Positions 62,235 to 64,000 of a stretch of 64,000 bases of DNA are shown in pieces; the stretch's first letter is position 1; each line of letters begins with the position of its first letter. Source of the DNA: Brucella pseudintermedia (GTDB taxonomy: Bacteria; Pseudomonadota; Alphaproteobacteria; Rhizobiales; Rhizobiaceae); assembly GCF_008932435.1 (NCBI RefSeq), contig NZ_WBWE01000002.1, forward strand, positions 186,001 through 250,000, given 5' to 3'. Under the pieces are notes generated by a model that did no database searches, was not told where the DNA came from, and saw only the letters and a list, made by a program, of their open reading frames with translations. A program made the translations under genes and the position numbers.

Positions 62235-62274
62235 CCGATGCCCCGGAAGGACCGCATTCTTTCCGGGGCATCGG
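62235..62274. promoter_or_regulatory. 14-bp perfect stem-loop in the leader of the 62313 gene
   Basis: CCGATGCCCCGGAA (62235-62248) is exactly inverted as TTCCGGGGCATCGG (62261-62274), with a 12-base loop. It ends 38 bases before the next start codon and has no T-run behind it. A leader structure, an operator or a mobile palindrome are the options. Confidence 0.5.
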
Positions 62275-62312
62275 TAAAGCTGCCTTGCGGGGCGAGAAAC
62301 ACGAGACCAATC

Positions 62313-62729
62313 ATGTCAATTCAATCACTCATCGACAGTATCGCCACAAAGATCAACATCGATCCGCAGCTTGCCGAGAAGCTTGCCGGTTCGGTATTTT
62401 CGGTGCTGCAGCACAGCGCTCCGGAAATCGGCAACAAGATTTTCGCGCTCCTGCCGGATGCGCAGCAACTCGCCAGCGCCCACGACGTGCTTGCCAACAG
62501 CACCGGCGGCATCATGGGCGCGCTGTCGGGCCTGATGGACAATGTGGCTGGCGAAAAGATGAGCGCGCTTCTGAAGGCTGCGGCCACGCTTCGCTCGAGC
62601 GGCCTTTCCAGCGACCAGATCACCGAAGCAGGCGGACAGGTGATCAACTATGTGCGCGATCACGACCCGCAACTGATTGACCAACTGGTCGCGAACGTGC
62701 CCGCGCTCAAGGGCCATTTCGGCCTCTGA
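62313..62729 (+). CDS. Hypothetical helical protein
   Basis: 138 residues from ATG 62313 (MSIQSLIDSIATKINIDPQ). No signal peptide or membrane helix. The sequence is mostly helical with a glycine-rich centre (ANSTGGIMGALSGLMDNVAGEKMSALLKAAATLRSSGLS), reminiscent of DUF2780/DUF2267-type proteins, but I do not recognise a firm match. Follows a strong leader hairpin. Not obviously linked to its neighbours. Confidence 0.65.
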   Translation: MSIQSLIDSIATKINIDPQLAEKLAGSVFSVLQHSAPEIGNKIFALLPDAQQLASAHDVLANSTGGIMGALSGLMDNVAGEKMSALLKAAATLRSSGLSSDQITEAGGQVINYVRDHDPQLIDQLVANVPALKGHFGL

Positions 62730-62859
62730 TAGATGGATTTTCTTTGTGTGCGCTTTCTGCGATGGCGCACACAAAAGCTTGGCCAGCCTATTTGTCCCAT
62801 TTGTCATTGTGACCGGTCACAGCTATCATGCCGTTATCGAAATCATTTTCTGGTGATGG

Positions 62860-64000
62860 ATGTCTGCTGATACGACGGAAAAGAAGGTTACGCGCGCGCC
62901 GCGTCGCCGTACGCCTGCCTATGTCAAATCTCTTCGCGGTGTGAAGAACTGGAAGCAGGCGACCGAATGGCTTGCCTGGCGCGACATCGAAGACATCGAA
63001 TGCATTACCCCCGATCAGGCGGGGGTGGCCCGCGGCAAGATGATGCCGTCGAAGAAATTCACCTCCAATACCTCGCTGGCATTGCCTTCCGCCGTCTTCA
63101 TGACGACGATTTCCGGCGATTATCCGGAAGACGGCTACGGCTTCCACTATCCGGAAGATGACGGCGACCTGAAGCTGATGCCGGATCTCTCGACCCTTTC
63201 GGCTGTGCCGTGGGAATCCGATCCGACGGCGCAGGTCATCTGCGATCTCGTATATCAGGACGGGCGCGCGGTCGAATTCACTCCGCGCAATGTGCTGCGC
63301 AATGTGGTTGCCGCCTATAACAAGCGCGGATTGAAGCCGGTCGTGGCGCCGGAAATCGAATTCTATCTGGTGCGCAAGAATCCCGACCCCGATTATCCGC
63401 TGACACCGCCCGTCGGCCGGTCGGGCCGCGCCATCGGCGGCGGTCAGGGCTATTCGATCGCGGGCGTTAACGAATTCGACGAACTGATCGACGATATCTA
63501 CCACTTCTCCGAAGGTCAGGGCCTCGAGATCGACACGCTGATCCATGAGGAAGGCGCGGGCCAGCTTGAAATCAACCTGCGCCATGGCGACCCGGTGGAA
63601 CTGGCCGATCAGGTGTTCATGTTCAAGCGCACGATCCGCGAGGCGGCGCTGAAACACGATATGTATGCCACCTTCATGGCGAAGCCCATTCAGGGCCAGC
63701 CGGGATCGGCGATGCATATCCATCAGTCCATCGTGGACAAGAAGACCGGGCGCAACATCTTCACCAATGAGGATGGCGGCGAAAGCGAAGCCTTCCGCAA
63801 TTTCATCGGCGGCATGCAGCGCCATGTGCCGAATGCGCTCGTCATGTTCGCCCCTTACGTCAACTCTTACCGACGCCTGACGCCGGACGCTTCTGCGCCC
63901 GTCAACGTCAAATGGGGCTATGACAACCGCACGACTGCGTTCCGCGTGCCGCGCTCCGACCCAAATGGACGCCGCGTGGAAAACCGCATCCCCTCTTCCG
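62860..64000 (+). CDS. Glutamine synthetase-family gamma-glutamylputrescine synthetase-like (partial, runs off the window)
   Basis: 380 codons are present from ATG 62860, open to the right edge; the C-terminus is missing. Basic N-terminal extension (KKVTRAPRRRTPAYVKSLRGVKNW), then the GS fold: ITPDQAGVARGKMMPSKKF, VVAPEIEFYLVRKN, EEGAGQLEINLRHGDPVELADQVFMFKR, GSAMHIHQSIVD, APYVNSYRRL and NRTTAFRVPRSDPNGRRVENRI. This matches PuuA-like ligases that attach glutamate to putrescine. The potFGHI importer a few genes away supports a polyamine role. Confidence 0.9.
   Translation, partial: MSADTTEKKVTRAPRRRTPAYVKSLRGVKNWKQATEWLAWRDIEDIECITPDQAGVARGKMMPSKKFTSNTSLALPSAVFMTTISGDYPEDGYGFHYPEDDGDLKLMPDLSTLSAVPWESDPTAQVICDLVYQDGRAVEFTPRNVLRNVVAAYNKRGLKPVVAPEIEFYLVRKNPDPDYPLTPPVGRSGRAIGGGQGYSIAGVNEFDELIDDIYHFSEGQGLEIDTLIHEEGAGQLEINLRHGDPVELADQVFMFKRTIREAALKHDMYATFMAKPIQGQPGSAMHIHQSIVDKKTGRNIFTNEDGGESEAFRNFIGGMQRHVPNALVMFAPYVNSYRRLTPDASAPVNVKWGYDNRTTAFRVPRSDPNGRRVENRIPSS

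Overview
The window comes from a moderately GC-rich alphaproteobacterium of the Brucellaceae, most likely an Ochrobactrum-type Brucella. The evidence is a BA14K-type lectin-like immunoreactive protein, a PdhS-type PleC/DivJ-like kinase with a perfect CtrA box, RIME/Bru-RS-like palindromic repeats, a tRNA-His lacking G-1 with a G1:U72 pair and A73 (the alphaproteobacterial form), and many ABC, TRAP and TTT importers typical of soil and host-associated Rhizobiales. No phage, insertion sequence or CRISPR array was seen.

Layout. 1-7523: a partial FAD reductase diverges from a seven-gene N-heterocycle-type catabolic operon (creatininase-like, ABC importer, cytosine-deaminase-like, FAD oxidase, RutR-like regulator). 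7546-16416: an RpiR regulator diverges from a TRAP transporter plus N-formylglutamate-amidohydrolase-like, glutamine-synthetase-like, aldehyde and iron alcohol dehydrogenase genes, which I read as a gamma-glutamylation route for an amino alcohol. 16645-21466: BA14K protein, EamA exporter, glycine betaine ABC system ProVWX. 22017-30400: NTF2-like protein, MlrC remnant, then a hexonate locus (TRAP, Zn-dehydrogenase, UxaA, GntR, divergent UxaB) matching L-galactonate breakdown through tagaturonate and altronate. 30403-38111: response regulator and histidine kinase diverging from a sugar ABC operon with an SMP-30 lactonase, separated by a striking 16-bp inverted repeat. 38616-41889: FecCD-type ABC transporter under a cobalamin riboswitch, so probably a vitamin B12 importer. 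42125-45129: tripartite tricarboxylate transporter TctCBA. 45193-48286: small proteins, a secreted lipase, MgtC and tRNA-His. 48639-54152: PdhS-like kinase and an AsmA protein, each preceded by a perfect TTAA-N7-TTAA box. 54165-58282: putrescine-type PotFGHI importer. 58474-64000: ScfR/RamB-like regulator diverging from isocitrate lyase aceA, then a microprotein chain, a hypothetical protein and a truncated PuuA-like glutamine synthetase.

The most novel item lies directly behind aceA (61444-62067). Four short reading frames are joined by one-base TGATG stop-start overlaps and built on a 125-bp tandem repeat. Three of them end in the same 19-residue tail, GDGNWGDLLIPVIVTNQQS. All nucleotide differences between the three tail copies are synonymous (3, 8 and 9 in the pairwise comparisons), which points to selection on the peptide. 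A strong terminator follows the fourth frame, so this looks like a real, undescribed microprotein cassette transcribed with or just after isocitrate lyase.

Confidence is high for protein families and operon structure, moderate for substrates, and low to moderate for operators, which were read by eye.
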